Below the pieces are notes generated by a model that saw only the letters and a program-made list of their open reading frames with translations, had not been told where the DNA came from and made no database searches. A stretch of DNA of 48,676 nt from IMG/VR virus record IMGVR_UViG_3300025846_000002, positions 1 through 48,676 of that record; one strand, given 5' to 3'. The translations under genes and the position numbers were made by a program. Shown one piece after another: positions 8,158 to 15,808 of the stretch; the stretch's first letter is position 1, and each line of letters starts with the position of its first letter. The DNA is from a virus.

Positions 8158-8266
8158 CTAGCACCGATTCAGGGCAGGGCCCTACCAGGGACCCCACCCC
8201 GAGCAGGCGCTAAGCCTACCCAATCAGGGAACCGGCTACCCCTCACAAACCGGAGGAGTGTACACC
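8158..8266 (+). promoter_or_regulatory. Structured leader element, copy 1
   Basis: The 5' leader of the ArdC-N gene shares ordered blocks with the leader at 8855-8967: CCGATTCAGGGCAG, CGAGCAGGCG, GGGAACCGG and ACAAACCGGAGGAG. It can fold as GGGCCCT/AGGGACCC and as GGC-GCTAA-GCC. The final block carries the ribosome site. It may be an RNA regulatory element or protein-binding leader. Confidence 0.5.
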
Positions 8267-8854
8267 ATGGAAGCAACGAAGACCAGGAAGCGCCAGAGAC
8301 TGACCCAAGGAGAGCGAGCCACCATGCAGAACGATGCACTTGACCGCGCCGAACATGGCCGCACATGTGGCAATGATCTTTTGATCCTCACCGCTTTTGC
8401 ATCCAGAGGTATTGACGCGCACCCACGTGTTGATTGTTTCACGTTCAACGCCTGGCGCGCACTTAACCGCCATGTAAAGAAAGGCGAGCATGGCGTACAC
8501 GTTCCCGTATATGCACACGTCGAGGACGTCGACCAAGCCACCGGAGAGAAGACCGAACACACAATCCCCACAGGCGCTACCGTGTTTCACGTCTCGCAGA
8601 CTGACCCCGACGAAAACAAGACCCCGATAACCCTACCACTAACGCCCCAGGAAGCCGACACCCTTGACAACATCGAAGCAACCCAACGCCAGGACAGCGA
8701 CGCCGACGAACGCGAGCAGGCAGAAGACGACCACGAAGCCGCGATCCTGGCAGAGGAACAGCGCGAGGAAGAGCACTGGACCAGGACCACACCGCCAACA
8801 CCACCCGCCAAGGTAAACCGAGCAAGCGGCTCCAACGATTTGAGCCTCTTCTAA
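8267..8854 (+). CDS. ArdC N-terminal-domain antirestriction-like protein
   Basis: 195 aa from ATG 8267, 9 nt after GGAGGA; a GTG at 8258 is too close to that site. Residues 57-75 (FTFNAWRALNRHVKKGEHGV) carry the hallmark of the ArdC N-terminal ssDNA-binding domain, in which an aromatic FNxWRAL is followed by a KKGE turn. The metalloprotease half of full ArdC is absent; the C-terminal 90 residues are instead acidic and low complexity (DADEREQAEDDHEAAILAEE). ArdC protects incoming plasmid DNA from restriction, so an anti-restriction or ssDNA-binding role early in infection is plausible. Confidence 0.65.
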   Translation: MEATKTRKRQRLTQGERATMQNDALDRAEHGRTCGNDLLILTAFASRGIDAHPRVDCFTFNAWRALNRHVKKGEHGVHVPVYAHVEDVDQATGEKTEHTIPTGATVFHVSQTDPDENKTPITLPLTPQEADTLDNIEATQRQDSDADEREQAEDDHEAAILAEEQREEEHWTRTTPPTPPAKVNRASGSNDLSLF

Positions 8855-8967
8855 CCGATTCACGGCAGCCGCCACCCGAGGGAGACGGCTGCCGCGAGCA
8901 GGCGAGAGCCAAGCCCGAAGCACCACCGGCGCGGGAACCGGAACAAACCCGCAGGAGGAACAAGAAC
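8855..8967 (+). promoter_or_regulatory. Structured leader element, copy 2
   Basis: Starts directly after the ArdC-N stop. It has the same order of blocks as 8158-8266 but a different hairpin sequence: GGCAGCCG pairs with CGGCTGCC over 8 bp, then GGC-GAGA-GCC closes a GNRA-type loop inside the shared GAGCAGGCG block. Compensated stems with conserved linkers argue for an RNA structure. The end carries the GGAGG of the 82-aa gene. Confidence 0.5.
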
Positions 8968-9216
8968 ATGAGAACTATCAGCAGAGATCACCAGTTTGAG
9001 AATCGTATCACTCTTGTAAACCAGATGGGTTTTCCAGACGGGCCTGCGGCAACTATAACTTGCTATGTCATCCACCATGAAAAAAGCAAGAACGCAATCA
9101 CCGTGAAGAGCACGCCTGAACTCGATGCAGCATTTGAAGCAGAGAACTGGGACGTGTTCGAAGCAGCCGAAGCGCAGGAGCTTGGCGGCGAAGTTGCCCC
9201 CGAGGCGACCGCATGA
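8968..9216 (+). CDS. Hypothetical early protein
   Basis: 82 aa, acidic C-terminal half (WDVFEAAEAQELGGEVAPEA). No recognised family. It is preceded by the second structured leader and a GGAGG ribosome site. Its stop overlaps the next start (ATGA), opening the long run of coupled small genes. Confidence 0.7.
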   Translation: MRTISRDHQFENRITLVNQMGFPDGPAATITCYVIHHEKSKNAITVKSTPELDAAFEAENWDVFEAAEAQELGGEVAPEATA

Positions 9217-9371
9217 ACGGCGCGACATTGCAGGTGCTCCAGGTCCAATGGGAGAGGGCCTGGCTGGCGGAGGACTTTGACCAGGTGACGAAGATCGACA
9301 ACGCGCGCAGGGTCATCGAGGGTCTAGCCGAGCAAGTGGCTCCAGTGTCTGACAGGGAGTGTGTGCAATGA
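9213..9371 (+). CDS. Small hypothetical protein
   Basis: 52-aa ORF read directly from the DNA, beginning MNGATLQVLQVQWERAWLAE. Its start overlaps the previous stop and its stop overlaps the next ATG at 9368. Helical with a Trp-rich N-terminus. No family recognised. Confidence 0.6.
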   Translation: MNGATLQVLQVQWERAWLAEDFDQVTKIDNARRVIEGLAEQVAPVSDRECVQ

Positions 9372-9547
9372 ACGACGGAAAGCGGAACGTATTTGTCACC
9401 TTGTGTCTTGTCTTGTTCGTTGTTGTGTGGCTCTGGTTTGCCTTCTTGCGGAACGCGACACCCGATGAATGGGCCGGCGTCATGGGTCTGCTGATCTTCG
9501 TCGTCATCGGTCTCGTGTTTGTCTGGCAGACGGGAGGCAGGGAATGA
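9368..9547 (+). CDS. Small two-span membrane protein
   Basis: 59 aa from ATG 9368. Two hydrophobic segments (about residues 8-28 and 38-55, VFVTLCLVLFVVVWLWFAFL and GLLIFVVIGLVFVWQTG) joined by a short polar loop; the few charges outside are basic at the N-terminus. It lies among early genes far from the lysis block, so a superinfection or host-membrane role is more likely than a holin. Coupled to both neighbours by overlapping codons. Confidence 0.65.
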   Translation: MNDGKRNVFVTLCLVLFVVVWLWFAFLRNATPDEWAGVMGLLIFVVIGLVFVWQTGGRE

Positions 9548-9912
9548 AAACCAGATGCAGGATCGTGTGTGCGAGCGCGTGTCGCAGTTGTGACATCACG
9601 CCGTGTGACGATCGGGTAGCCGAGGAAGACACAGAGAGGCGGCTCCATATTGCAGCAGCCCAGGCAGTTGCCATGACAAGCACGGCACTGTACAAGTTTT
9701 TTGATGGCAGGCATATGCCAGTCCACCTGCCGAACATCTACGTAGACGAGATCGCAGAAGCAAGGACGCAGCAAGCAATCGCCAAAGTCAAAGCTCTTAG
9801 GTTCGACGAGCTCGATGAAGCCTTGCACCACTGTGGCATGGCCGACGCGATCTTATGCCGCCACTGCCACGAGGTCCACTGCGGCGTACGGAAAGCACCG
9901 AGGACGTTCTAA
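9544..9912 (+). CDS. Zinc-ribbon-like hypothetical protein
   Basis: 122 aa from ATG 9544. Five cysteines cluster at the N-terminus (CRIVCASACRSCDITPC), and a CxxCHEVHC group closes the protein (LCRHCHEVHCG), suggesting one or two zinc sites. The middle is helical. The function is not recognisable. Confidence 0.65.
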   Translation: MKTRCRIVCASACRSCDITPCDDRVAEEDTERRLHIAAAQAVAMTSTALYKFFDGRHMPVHLPNIYVDEIAEARTQQAIAKVKALRFDELDEALHHCGMADAILCRHCHEVHCGVRKAPRTF

Positions 9913-10337
9913 TGGACGACAAGCTAAAGTTTCCAGTTCTTCAAGGACACACCGAGGAAGATAAGGCCAAGGAACTACGTAAGAGCATGATCAGCATCGT
10001 TGAAAGCCTTTCCCTGGAAATGGGATGCGGTGGTGCAACGAGTGCACAAGGCAAGCAGGAAGCAGAAGACGAGGTCGACGAGTTCATTGCAGCGATCGAG
10101 GTAGCGCAACGGGCAAGGCTCCTGCAGAAACTTCTCAAGGAGCGCAACGCCGAGGAAAGCGAATCAATGCGCTTGGAACGGGAAGCCATGATCTTCAAGG
10201 TACATGGTGACTTCTTCCTTGCAGCATCCAGCGAGAACAGCGCAAGTTATCATGCTAGGCTTGCCCAAGGGATCACGACAGCAGGCGCAGCACTCGGCTA
10301 TACATGGCTCGAACTGCACCCATTCTTTATCGGATGA
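9912..10337 (+). CDS. Hypothetical protein
   Basis: 141 aa from ATG 9912 (TAATG overlap with the gene before). A long charged helix, probably coiled coil, fills residues 50-105 (AQRARLLQKLLKERNAEESE). The C-terminus is more hydrophobic (ITTAGAALGYTWLELHPFFI). No family recognised. Confidence 0.65.
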   Translation: MDDKLKFPVLQGHTEEDKAKELRKSMISIVESLSLEMGCGGATSAQGKQEAEDEVDEFIAAIEVAQRARLLQKLLKERNAEESESMRLEREAMIFKVHGDFFLAASSENSASYHARLAQGITTAGAALGYTWLELHPFFIG

Positions 10338-10353
10338 ATGAGGAGGTTCTGAG

Positions 10354-10554
10354 ATGAATGACCGAGGGAGATTGGAGATCGGCGACCGGGTGAGCCGCAT
10401 GTGCGCGAAGCCCGGACAGTATCACTTTCACGTCAAGCGAGGGACAGTAAACCACACCGGGAGATCGAACTTTCAGGTCCAGTGGGATGATGGTGCGAGG
10501 GCGCGGTACAACCAGTCGGAACTCACCTACTTGCCGACAAAGGAGAAGAAGTGA
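10354..10554 (+). CDS. Small SH3/KOW-like protein
   Basis: 66 aa behind GAGG. The pattern IGDRVSRMC...KRGTVNH...FQVQWDDGARARYNQSEL looks like a small beta-barrel of the SH3/KOW type, found in many phage and plasmid nucleic-acid or protein adaptors. This is read from pattern only. Confidence 0.6.
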   Translation: MNDRGRLEIGDRVSRMCAKPGQYHFHVKRGTVNHTGRSNFQVQWDDGARARYNQSELTYLPTKEKK

Positions 10555-11078
10555 AGAACTATCCAGAGAACTACGAAGGAGCAATAACGTCGGATGGAAC
10601 CGTCAACCTCGGCCGGTGGCCGCAGATCTTCCCGCATCCTGTGATCTTCACGATCCTGCAGAGCAAGGACAAGTACATGCCTAGTTGGTGCGGCTACGTA
10701 CGGTTTATGTACCGTCCTCTGAGGGAACAAGGGTATAAGGGTATTGCGACCTACGTACCTGTTCACGGGGGCATCACCTACGCAGAAGGGAAGGAAGGAC
10801 CAGGGATGGTCTATGGGTTCGACTGTGGACATTCCGGTGATGAGAAGAACCCGCAGACAACGGACAAGGTATGGTTGATGCGACAGTGCCGGGACATGGC
10901 AGTCGGTATCCTCCTGGCAGCACGCTACGAGAGCCACTACCTGCTCGCCAAGACGGAAAAGGAAAAGGCGCTCGTGGTCGACAAGTACCACGACGATCTC
11001 AAAAAGAACTATGGCATTGAGTTTATCCTCAAGGACAATTTGGGCGCCATGATCAACGTCATGTTTGGAGGTCTGTGA
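10551..11078 (+). CDS. Conserved phage hypothetical protein
   Basis: 175 aa from GTG 10551 overlapping the previous stop. It carries the signature VHGGITYAEG...VYGFDCGHSGDE, which I recall from a widespread but uncharacterised phage and prophage family (VHGGLT...WWFGFDCxHxGD). The conserved His, Asp and Cys could bind metal, but no activity is known to me. Helical C-terminus. Confidence 0.75.
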   Translation: MKNYPENYEGAITSDGTVNLGRWPQIFPHPVIFTILQSKDKYMPSWCGYVRFMYRPLREQGYKGIATYVPVHGGITYAEGKEGPGMVYGFDCGHSGDEKNPQTTDKVWLMRQCRDMAVGILLAARYESHYLLAKTEKEKALVVDKYHDDLKKNYGIEFILKDNLGAMINVMFGGL

Positions 11079-11416
11079 TGCGCTTGCTGATCCTGGAAAC
11101 ACCCATCTATAATGCGCAGTCACAGTTCGAGCTGTGGATGGTGGCCTACGTGCTGCCATTTGCTGCAGTGGGTGCAACGAGGTACGGACCAGGCGACATG
11201 GTCACGCTCAGATTGGTCGACGAGGAGGAGTGCACGCCAAGGGAGCGGGCCGGGCGCTTGATCCTGCAAAAGCACACGGAAAAGATTGCGCAGGAGATGA
11301 GCAAACCAGTCATTCTGGAAGAGCATTGCAGACGTATCGAGATTGACGCGTATTGTGCGCGGGGAGTGACGTTGAAGTGGTTGACGGACCACAGGAAAGG
11401 AGGCACAGATGCGTAG
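11078..11416 (+). CDS. Hypothetical protein
   Basis: 112 aa from ATG 11078 (TGATG overlap; a GTG one codon upstream is possible). It begins with a beta-strand-rich segment and ends basic. Three cysteines are scattered. No family recognised. Confidence 0.6.
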   Translation: MRLLILETPIYNAQSQFELWMVAYVLPFAAVGATRYGPGDMVTLRLVDEEECTPRERAGRLILQKHTEKIAQEMSKPVILEEHCRRIEIDAYCARGVTLKWLTDHRKGGTDA

Positions 11417-11870
11417 CATGGTGTCTATTGACAGCACACTTATATCGTATACACTAGATACTATGGTAACAGTCCAAGGTTGGATGACCGTGCGCAACGA
11501 CGTGGAAAGCAGGATGGGAGAGCTTCTGGCATTTGTACAGGACAACGCACCGGAGCCGGAGCTTCGACGGTCCGAGTGGATGGTGAAGAAGTCAGCACTG
11601 ACGGGAGACTACACGGTCCTCCGCCACGTAGTTGATGTCGATGTACGCAAGCTGCCAGAACTCCGGATCAGCTCAGTTCACCTGCTCGATGCAACACTGG
11701 CCCGTGTACAAATGGCTGTCACCGCAGCGGAAGCTGCCTTGGCACACGCCTGGAAGATGCCGATCAATGACCGGATGGAACCAGGACGAATCACCGGAGG
11801 AATGGTCGCCGCTGCACTCGCAGTGACAAGAAACAAGGAAGATCCGGCCTACCAGCCGGGCAAGGAGTGA
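11409..11870 (+). CDS. Hypothetical protein
   Basis: 153 aa, start 8 nt inside the previous gene. Mixed alpha/beta, with an Ala-rich helix around residues 95-118 (ATLARVQMAVTAAEAALAHA). No motif recognised. Confidence 0.6.
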   Translation: MRSMVSIDSTLISYTLDTMVTVQGWMTVRNDVESRMGELLAFVQDNAPEPELRRSEWMVKKSALTGDYTVLRHVVDVDVRKLPELRISSVHLLDATLARVQMAVTAAEAALAHAWKMPINDRMEPGRITGGMVAAALAVTRNKEDPAYQPGKE

Positions 11871-12061
11871 ACATGTTGGACGGAGGAAACGAACCGGTCA
11901 GATACCAGCAACAACCTAGAATTATGCGACTGCAGCTTAGTCTGGCGCACTTGGAACACCTGGGGATCCTACAGGGACTCGACAAGCAATCACCCGATTG
12001 GCGCAAGGGCATCAAGCTCTTGCACGCTGTTCTCGCCAAAGCGGCGGAAGGAGAGAAGTAA
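11867..12061 (+). CDS. Small hypothetical protein
   Basis: 64 aa from GTG 11867 overlapping the stop before (an ATG at 11873 is equally possible). A helical Leu-rich segment (RLQLSLAHLEHLGILQGLDK) could be a dimer helix. It sits directly before the RecT-like gene and overlaps its ATG, so it is translated with it. Confidence 0.55.
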   Translation: MNMLDGGNEPVRYQQQPRIMRLQLSLAHLEHLGILQGLDKQSPDWRKGIKLLHAVLAKAAEGEK

Positions 12062-13011
12062 TGACTGAACCTATCAAGAAGATGGCACCGCAAGCCGAGA
12101 ACGCGAGAGAACCAGTCGTCCTGGGATCGAGTGCGCTACAGCCGGCACCGATAGCTAATACGGAGATCGACGCCAAGACGTTGGAAATTGTCCTACTTCA
12201 AGGCGATCTGAGCGTTCTCAATGCCAGTCAGAGACTGGCGTACTATCGCAGGATGTGCGAGAGTTCAGGATTGAACCCGCTCGCAAAGCCCTTCGAGTAC
12301 ATCAACATGAAGGGAGAGAAGGGCGCAGTGAAACTCGTCCTGTACGCTAGGGCGGAAGCGTTCGACCAGATCAGGTCCAACACGAGAATATCAGTGACTG
12401 TCCTTGATCGCATCGTAGACATCCCGAATGGCATCTATACGATCAGAGTCCAAGGCAAGACGGCCGATGGCCGTGTCGACGAGGCATCCGGCTCCGTTCC
12501 CATCACGAAAGAAGGCGGCAACTGGGCGAAGACTGCCGAGGGCAAGTCGTTCTGGAAAGGAGACGGGAGTATCGTTGCCCTGCGTGGGGAAGACCTTGCG
12601 AACGCTTACATGAAAGCCGAGACGAAAGCCAAGCGCAGACTTACGCTGAGCATGACTGGCCTGGCGCTGGCTGGTGTGGTTACGTCCGACACGGGCGAGA
12701 TGCCGGTAGAATCTGAGAAAGCAATCGACGACGCCACGATGGTCCTGATCAAGCAGGGGCAGGAGTTCTTGAAGTTGACGCCTGCCGACTTGGGAGGCAT
12801 GGCTAAGAAGTATGATACATCCTGCACTTCGCTGTCAACAATGGTCTATGATGCGGGGATCGCCTTACTGCTCGACATCTGTGATGCAGTTCTGGCTGTC
12901 GGCCAGGGCAAGGTTCCGGATGGCGTGTCACCTGAGTTCGCCACTGAACTGGCAAAGCATACCAAGGAAGCGATGGACGCAGAAGCAAAAGCAATCTCAG
13001 ACAGATTCTAA
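12061..13011 (+). CDS. RecT/Bet-like ssDNA-annealing protein
   Basis: 316 aa from ATG 12061, behind GGAGAGAAGTA. The segment YYRRMCESSGLNPLAKPFEYI (about residues 60-80), followed by a Y(A)R-type turn (LVLYARAEAFDQIR) and the basic run KAETKAKRRLTLSMTGLAL near residue 187, matches the phage RecT/Bet recombinase group. It would anneal complementary single strands in partnership with the exonuclease encoded at 14566. The C-terminal third is a helical extension. Family assignment is by motif and by this neighbourhood. Confidence 0.65.
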   Translation: MTEPIKKMAPQAENAREPVVLGSSALQPAPIANTEIDAKTLEIVLLQGDLSVLNASQRLAYYRRMCESSGLNPLAKPFEYINMKGEKGAVKLVLYARAEAFDQIRSNTRISVTVLDRIVDIPNGIYTIRVQGKTADGRVDEASGSVPITKEGGNWAKTAEGKSFWKGDGSIVALRGEDLANAYMKAETKAKRRLTLSMTGLALAGVVTSDTGEMPVESEKAIDDATMVLIKQGQEFLKLTPADLGGMAKKYDTSCTSLSTMVYDAGIALLLDICDAVLAVGQGKVPDGVSPEFATELAKHTKEAMDAEAKAISDRF

Positions 13012-13030
13012 TCGAAGCAAAGAAGTAGCA

Positions 13031-13243
13031 ATGGACAAGCCGAAGACACTTTCAGAACGGGAACAGAACTTCTTGGATAATTACGAGAAGGCTTGTGGGG
13101 GAGACCATGATGGCATCACTGGCATGTTGGAAAACATTCGTCAACATATTGACGAACTCTCAGACGAAAGCGGTCTATCTCGAACCGTTGTCCTCAACAG
13201 AAAGAAATTGTCTATCCGAGTTGAGGTCAAGGCGAAGAAGTAG
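13031..13243 (+). CDS. Small hypothetical protein
   Basis: 70 aa from ATG 13031. Acidic N-terminus and a basic C-terminus (LNRKKLSIRVEVKAKK). No family recognised. It lies between the annealing protein and the first of two paralogous small genes. Confidence 0.6.
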   Translation: MDKPKTLSEREQNFLDNYEKACGGDHDGITGMLENIRQHIDELSDESGLSRTVVLNRKKLSIRVEVKAKK

Positions 13244-13245
13244 CC

Positions 13246-13692
13246 ATGACTAAGGTTGAGGAACTGCTGGAACGACTGCTTCGCGTAGACAAGACTCCCT
13301 TGTACTGCGCTCAAGGAGAATGCGGGTTCACAGAGGGCAAGCATATCCCTACCAGAGCAGAACTTGAAGAACTTATCTCTGTCGTAGCACAACAGACACA
13401 AAACCAATACAAGGAGGCACTGGCAAATGTTACCGAAGCATATCTCAAAGAGGGTATCAGGCGGTGTTCGGCAGCTCTTAAGCAAGGCGTGGCAGAAGGG
13501 GCAGAGGGCGTCATGTCCTGCCCTCTCTATACGCATGGATGGGCGAATGACGATGACAGGCGGGGTGAAGTCCATTGTTGCGACCGTAAAGGACACGAGA
13601 TGTCGTGGAATCCCAAAGAGATGGAACAAGAATTGAAGCGGGCGAACATAGACCCCGCCTCCGTCCTCGCGCCCACAAAGGAGAAGCCATGA
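13246..13692 (+). CDS. Hypothetical protein, paralog of 22354-22713
   Basis: 148 aa. It shares YLKEGIRRCSAALKQG and the ending SVLAPTKEKP with the gene at 22354, so the two are paralogs that keep an identical 3' end at DNA level. Cysteines and histidines at residues 91-118 (CPLYTHGW...HCCDRKGH) may bind zinc; the paralog lacks them. Function unknown. Confidence 0.65.
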   Translation: MTKVEELLERLLRVDKTPLYCAQGECGFTEGKHIPTRAELEELISVVAQQTQNQYKEALANVTEAYLKEGIRRCSAALKQGVAEGAEGVMSCPLYTHGWANDDDRRGEVHCCDRKGHEMSWNPKEMEQELKRANIDPASVLAPTKEKP

Positions 13693-13693
13693 C
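13660..13693 (+). repeat. 34-base direct repeat, copy 1
   Basis: Identical to 22681-22714. It codes for the shared C-terminal SVLAPTKEKP of two paralogs and also contains the AAAGGAG ribosome site and ATG of the gene that follows each. Such a repeat can serve as a recombination point for swapping small-gene cassettes. Confidence 0.85.
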
Positions 13694-13916
13694 TGTCCGT
13701 GAAATACTTTTGTGGCTAGCGAACAAAGACGACTCGATAGACTACGACAGCGTGGAGAAAGACATCTGTGCAGCTGTCATCCGGGAGAAAAGCGTAGGCC
13801 AGGTTTTTTTCACGACAGATAAACATCCCGTTGCGATTGGAGCTAAAGAACTCAAGGTCGGGGGCAGAACGTTCGACCTCATTCTCAAGGAGACCCCTGG
13901 TGAACGTCCCTATTGA
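13689..13916 (+). CDS. Hypothetical protein
   Basis: 75 aa from the ATG inside the 34-base repeat. Begins MTVREILLWLANKDDSIDYD and ends in a beta-rich segment. No family recognised. Confidence 0.6.
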   Translation: MTVREILLWLANKDDSIDYDSVEKDICAAVIREKSVGQVFFTTDKHPVAIGAKELKVGGRTFDLILKETPGERPY

Positions 13917-13986
13917 TCCAGCGCTTGAAGCACTGGCCATGAACGAGAAGCCGGTCAGCGTTACTTCCTATGGCATACAGCACTAA
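13900..13986 (+). pseudogene. Possible 5' remnant of the exonuclease gene
   Basis: A 28-codon frame from GTG 13900 behind AAGGAG. Its end, MNEKPVSVTS, resembles the start of the exonuclease gene after the HNH gene (MNKPISVSS). This fits an HNH gene that landed at the 5' end of the nuclease gene, leaving a short original start behind. It could instead be a small expressed peptide. Confidence 0.35.
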
Positions 13987-14569
13987 AGTCTGCTTGGTTT
14001 GTGGCAAGCAGTACATACCGAACAGCAGCCAAAGCAAATACTGTTCCGAGTGTGGTGCTATCGTTGCTCGCTCGCAGATTCGTAACTGGTGCGCTGCGCA
14101 TCCTGAAAGTGTGCAGGCAGGACGAGACAGGTGGATCGAGAAACACCGTGAGGAAGAAAAGACACGGAATCGTATGCGATACTTGGCTAATCCCGATTTA
14201 TTCAAGGAGAGAGCTCGTGTGCGCCGCCTGACTTACCCAGAAGACATTGTTGCATACAACAAGACGTATAAGCATCCCCCAACTTGGGCAGAAAATCATC
14301 GACGATCTACGAGGAAGCGTTTTCATCAATTGCGAGCTGTTGGGCCAATGGACTTGCAGGCATTTTATGCCAAGTGCGACATACTCGATTGGCAATGTCA
14401 ACTTTGTGGAAAACAGTTGGACAAAGGTTCTGCCACCATTGACCATATCATCCCCATCAGCAAAGGCGGAACAAATGCTACTGACAACTTACAGCCCCTT
14501 TGCAAAAACTGCAACTGCAAAAAAGGCACTCGGACGATGCAGGAATTGAGACAAGGGTGCAAGGTATGA
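13970..14569 (+). CDS. HNH homing endonuclease
   Basis: 199 aa. An N-terminal zinc ribbon (CLVCGKQY...YCSEC, residues 8-28) is followed by a basic helical linker and an HNH nuclease near residues 143-187 with CQLC, the catalytic IDHIIPISKGGTNATDNLQP and a second CxxCN pair. It would cut DNA at a target lacking the gene and so copy itself. It interrupts the tightly coupled gene run just before the exonuclease, overlaps its start (ATGA) and lacks a good ribosome site. Confidence 0.88.
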   Translation: MAYSTKVCLVCGKQYIPNSSQSKYCSECGAIVARSQIRNWCAAHPESVQAGRDRWIEKHREEEKTRNRMRYLANPDLFKERARVRRLTYPEDIVAYNKTYKHPPTWAENHRRSTRKRFHQLRAVGPMDLQAFYAKCDILDWQCQLCGKQLDKGSATIDHIIPISKGGTNATDNLQPLCKNCNCKKGTRTMQELRQGCKV

Positions 14570-15246
14570 ACAAACCAATTAGCGTCTCGTCAATCGTGCA
14601 GTTTCCCGAAAAACCGTGGATGCAGCAATGGGTCGTGTCGCTCATGCTTGGATCGTATCCAGCATGGGAGAAAGGCACGACACCGCAGGAGGTTCGCACG
14701 TTCTCGCAGCAGATCGGCTCCGTGTTCCATGTCTTGGTCCAGAAAGAGCTTGGCTTTGCTGTCACACCGAGACTGTTGAACGCGGCGAACAAGGCGATCC
14801 TGGATGAAGAAATTGCAGTCCGAGCCTACCACGCACTTGACCTCTGGCAGCAGTGGTACAAGAAGGAGCCACAGAGGAAGTTCCAGGGTATCGAGATCGA
14901 CGTATCGGATGCAGAACTGGGGATCAGCGGCCGGTGTGATGCTATCATGCTCGAGGGCAGCAAGCGAGTGGTCATCGACTGGAAGACGGGTGGTGACCTT
15001 CATGAGTCAGATGCTCTCGAGCTGTCGGCATACTGCTGGCTCGCGTCACGGAAGTTTCACTACCCAGTCGTTCGTGGTTTGCTCGTGCATTGCCCTTATG
15101 AGGGGACTGCCGTGCACGTGGTAGAACTGAAAGAGCCAAGTATCGTGAAGGGAGCTGCGACCTTCGAGGCACTGCTGGCAGCAAAGATACGATGGTCTGA
15201 TTGGAGCAATATGTGCAATACAGGGCTGAAAGTCGGGAGAACATAG
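14566..15246 (+). CDS. RecB/Cas4-like PD-(D/E)XK exonuclease
   Basis: 226 aa from ATG 14566. The core shows GRCDAIM (residues 122-128, catalytic Asp) and VIDWKTG (136-142, the D-x-K pair), followed by an ALELSAYCWLA helix with Gln replaced by Ser/Ala as in several phage members. The N-terminal SVSSIVQF matches the family's usual opening. It would resect double-strand ends for the RecT-like protein encoded 1.5 kb upstream. Confidence 0.8.
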   Translation: MNKPISVSSIVQFPEKPWMQQWVVSLMLGSYPAWEKGTTPQEVRTFSQQIGSVFHVLVQKELGFAVTPRLLNAANKAILDEEIAVRAYHALDLWQQWYKKEPQRKFQGIEIDVSDAELGISGRCDAIMLEGSKRVVIDWKTGGDLHESDALELSAYCWLASRKFHYPVVRGLLVHCPYEGTAVHVVELKEPSIVKGAATFEALLAAKIRWSDWSNMCNTGLKVGRT

Positions 15247-15253
15247 GAGGAAT

Positions 15254-15607
15254 ATGGGGATAGAATCATGGTTGTTTTTGGTTAGTGTTCTCTGTTCTTT
15301 GGTGGCTATTTTCGCCGTCATTATGGTGGTAAAACAGGGTCAAAACAGCTACGGAAATGGCTACGCTCAGGGGTATCAGAACGGTGCAAACGAGAAGTAC
15401 AACGAGGTCTACAAGAAGCGTCTGCTGAGGCAGGCACAGCGGGCAACCGCGAGGGAGAAGAAGCATGAGCCAACCAATACTGAAGAGTTCGATAGAGGAG
15501 TTCAAGGGCGCGTTGAATCAATCTCTGGCGAGCCTGGCAGTCAGTCGATCAGCCTATTCGAGCATGATGCTGACGCCGGAGCAGGTACAGAGTCCAGCGA
15601 CGAGTAA
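15254..15607 (+). CDS. Membrane-anchored hypothetical protein
   Basis: 117 aa. One N-terminal membrane span (residues 6-27, WLFLVSVLCSLVAIFAVIMV), then a Gly/Tyr/Asn-rich stretch (NSYGNGYAQGYQNGANEKYN) and a basic helix. The last 47 residues overlap the next gene in another frame by 143 nt, which is unusual in this genome. GGAGG lies 6 nt before the ATG. Confidence 0.6.
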   Translation: MGIESWLFLVSVLCSLVAIFAVIMVVKQGQNSYGNGYAQGYQNGANEKYNEVYKKRLLRQAQRATAREKKHEPTNTEEFDRGVQGRVESISGEPGSQSISLFEHDADAGAGTESSDE

Positions 15608-15767
15608 CGACAAAGGCTACCTAGACTTGGCCGAGGCCGGGGGCTTGCTCGAACTGGCGATGGTGCAGTGCACGGCAGCCATCTTCGAGCGGGCGAAGGA
15701 AGACCAACGGGCAGAAGCCGCGAAGCCCGCGATCGTGCAGATGAACGGTGGCAATCTGCACAACTAG
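15465..15767 (+). CDS. Hypothetical protein
   Basis: 100 aa starting inside the previous gene behind GGGAGAAGAAGC. Two helical segments (SIEEFKGALNQSLASLAVSR and ELAMVQCTAAIFERAKEDQR). No family recognised. Both this and the overlapping frame look codon-like; one may be wrong. Confidence 0.6.
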   Translation: MSQPILKSSIEEFKGALNQSLASLAVSRSAYSSMMLTPEQVQSPATSNDKGYLDLAEAGGLLELAMVQCTAAIFERAKEDQRAEAAKPAIVQMNGGNLHN

Positions 15768-15776
15768 CCGAGGTAC

Positions 15777-15808
15777 TTGACACAGCTCAGATCTAAGTAG
15801 ACTATAAA
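15777..15808 (+). promoter_or_regulatory. Candidate promoter for the folded RNA
   Basis: TTGACA (15777-15782) is followed by GACTAT at 17 bases or TATAAA at 20 bases. The start of transcription would fall close to 15809-15812, exactly where the folded RNA begins. Confidence 0.45.
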
